A stretch of DNA of 55,589 nucleotides from a gamma proteobacterium symbiont of Ctena orbiculata (GTDB taxonomy: Bacteria > Pseudomonadota > Gammaproteobacteria > Chromatiales > Chromatiaceae): contig NATV01000123.1 in assembly GCA_003094535.1 (NCBI GenBank), forward strand, positions 1 to 55,589, read 5' to 3'. Below are positions 52,874-55,589 of the stretch, in pieces. A program made the translations under genes and the position numbers. Positions within the stretch are counted from its first letter, which is position 1; each line of letters begins with the position of its first letter. Below the pieces are notes generated by a model. It was not told the DNA's origin and ran no database searches. It saw only the letters and a program-made list of their open reading frames with translations.

Positions 52874-54130
52874 ATGAACCTGACTGAACTGAAGAAAAAG
52901 CCAGTATCCGATCTGGCAGACCTCGCCAACGAAATGAAAATCGAGGGCATGGCACGGACCCGCAAGCAGGATCTGATATTCGCTATTCTCAAAGCGCATG
53001 CGAAAAAAGGGGAAAGTATATTTGGTGACGGGGTGCTGGAAATTCTGCAGGATGGATTCGGTTTTCTGCGTTCCGCCGACAGCTCCTACCTCGCCGGGCC
53101 TGATGATATCTACGTCTCCCCGAGTCAGATCCGGCGTTTCAGCCTGCGTACCGGCGATACCATTTCCGGCAAGATCCGCCCGCCAAAAGATGGTGAACGC
53201 TACTTCGCACTGCTCAAGGTCGATGAGATCAACTACGACAAACCGGAAAATGCCAAGAGCAAGATCCTGTTCGAGAACTTCACGCCGCTGTTCGCCAACA
53301 AGCGCTTCCACCTCGAGATAGGCAACGGCAGCACGGAGGACATTACGGCGCGTACCATCGATCTCTGCGCCCCGATCGGCAAGGGGCAGCGAGGCCTCAT
53401 CGTCTCTCCGCCAAAGGCGGGTAAGACGATGATGCTGCAGAATATCGCCCAGTCGATCACCCACAACCATCCGGAGTGCTACGTCATCGTTTTACTGATC
53501 GACGAGCGACCGGAAGAGGTCACCGAGATGGCGCGTTCGGTCAGGGGCGAAGTGATTTCCAGTACCTTTGACGAACCGGCTACACGACACGTGCAAGTCG
53601 CGGAGATGGTGATCGAGAAGGCGAAACGACTGGTAGAACACAAGCGCGATGTGGTGATCCTCCTCGATTCGATCACCCGCCTAGCCCGAGCCTACAACAC
53701 TGTGGTGCCGTCATCGGGCAAGGTATTGACCGGTGGTGTCGACGCCAACGCGCTGCACAGGCCGAAGCGCTTCTTCGGTGCGGCGCGCAATGTGGAGGAG
53801 GGTGGTTCCCTGACTATCCTCGCCACCGCCTTGGTCGATACGGGATCGAGAATGGATGACGTGATCTACGAGGAGTTCAAGGGGACGGGAAACATGGAGG
53901 TCCATCTCGATCGGCGCATTGCCGAGAAACGAATTTTCCCGGCCATCAATATCAACCGTTCCGGCACCCGTCGCGAGGAGCTGTTGATGAAGCCGGATGA
54001 GCTGCAGAAGATGTGGATATTGAGAAAGATCCTCCATCCCATGGATGAGCTTGCCGCCATGGAGTTTCTCTACGACAAGCTGAAGGTCAGCAAGACCAAT
54101 GACGAGTTTTTCGAGGCTATGAAGGGGTAG
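52874..54130 (+). CDS. rho: Transcription termination factor Rho
   Basis: A 418-residue hexameric RNA helicase that ends transcription at rut sites; the length matches E. coli Rho (419). The N-terminal helical part starts [21 protein letters not shown], followed by the cold-shock-like RNA-binding domain ([15 protein letters not shown]). Walker A is PKAGKT (about 180-185), then [16 protein letters not shown] and the R-loop/Q-loop regions [12 protein letters not shown] and [14 protein letters not shown]. No insertion is present. Confidence 0.97.
   Translation: MNLTELKKKPVSDLADLANEMKIEGMARTRKQDLIFAILKAHAKKGESIFGDGVLEILQDGFGFLRSADSSYLAGPDDIYVSPSQIRRFSLRTGDTISGKIRPPKDGERYFALLKVDEINYDKPENAKSKILFENFTPLFANKRFHLEIGNGSTEDITARTIDLCAPIGKGQRGLIVSPPKAGKTMMLQNIAQSITHNHPECYVIVLLIDERPEEVTEMARSVRGEVISSTFDEPATRHVQVAEMVIEKAKRLVEHKRDVVILLDSITRLARAYNTVVPSSGKVLTGGVDANALHRPKRFFGAARNVEEGGSLTILATALVDTGSRMDDVIYEEFKGTGNMEVHLDRRIAEKRIFPAININRSGTRREELLMKPDELQKMWILRKILHPMDELAAMEFLYDKLKVSKTNDEFFEAMKG

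Positions 54131-55589
<1,459 letters not shown>

Overview
The window is chromosomal DNA of a gammaproteobacterium, GC-rich by eye, with tightly packed housekeeping operons. The order zapA - 6S RNA - fau, then ygfB - pepP - ubiH - ubiI - glycine riboswitch - gcvTH-PA-PB, together with trxA-rho, lgt-thyA-folA and apaG/apaH, is typical of gammaproteobacteria. A two-subunit glycine decarboxylase, the TIGR02449 coiled-coil gene beside zapA and the mlaFEDB set fit a Chromatiales-like, possibly sulfur-oxidising, lineage. That placement is inference from gene content; no rRNA gene is present.

Region 1 (1-17.7 kb) is a cell-envelope and LPS-core island. It begins with the 3' end of a type II NADH dehydrogenase. 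Then come a small sulfotransferase, GT4 and GT9 glycosyltransferases, an O-antigen ligase/polymerase-like membrane protein, a 1019-residue GT2-HAD fusion, an LpxL-type acyltransferase, hldE, msbA and waaA. Together these would make heptose donors, assemble inner and outer core, acylate and flip lipid A, and attach Kdo. Region 2 (17.7-24.6 kb) holds an MscS channel, a membrane-anchored glutamate-synthase-like FMN protein, rpiA, ilvA and a lysine-rich histone-H1-like gene with a strong terminator.

Region 3 (24.7-35.7 kb) is the conserved fau/6S/zapA and ygfB/pepP/ubi/gcv block. Its main regulatory element is a tandem glycine riboswitch with a readable sigma-70 promoter and an intrinsic terminator, placed ahead of gcvT. 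Region 4 (35.7-39.8 kb) carries a PfkB kinase, four molybdenum-cofactor genes (moaB, moeA, moaD, moaE) and an XRE regulator. Region 5 (40-47.4 kb) has lgt, thyA, folA, apaH, a DUF2238 membrane protein, apaG, a secreted ankyrin protein, a 53-residue membrane microprotein, coq7, a GlcF-like Fe-S protein and a thioredoxin-like ferredoxin.

Region 6 (47.7 kb to the end) has an Ig-like lipoprotein with an abrupt change of composition near its 3' end, mlaFEDB without mlaC, trxA, rho, a MurU-type nucleotidyltransferase and the 5' part of a GCS2-type ATP-grasp ligase.

No CRISPR array, transposase, phage gene, tRNA or rRNA was seen. The clearest structure not explained by genes is a family of intergenic repeats with a 10-bp period (core like CGCAAATNAA). 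It occurs at five places, four of them in convergent gaps. Two copies face each other around a nested pair of ATTCCGG-type inverted repeats at 8.4-8.8 kb. I found no convincing new multi-gene defence or metabolic system; the repeat family and the GT2-HAD fusion locus are the best leads.
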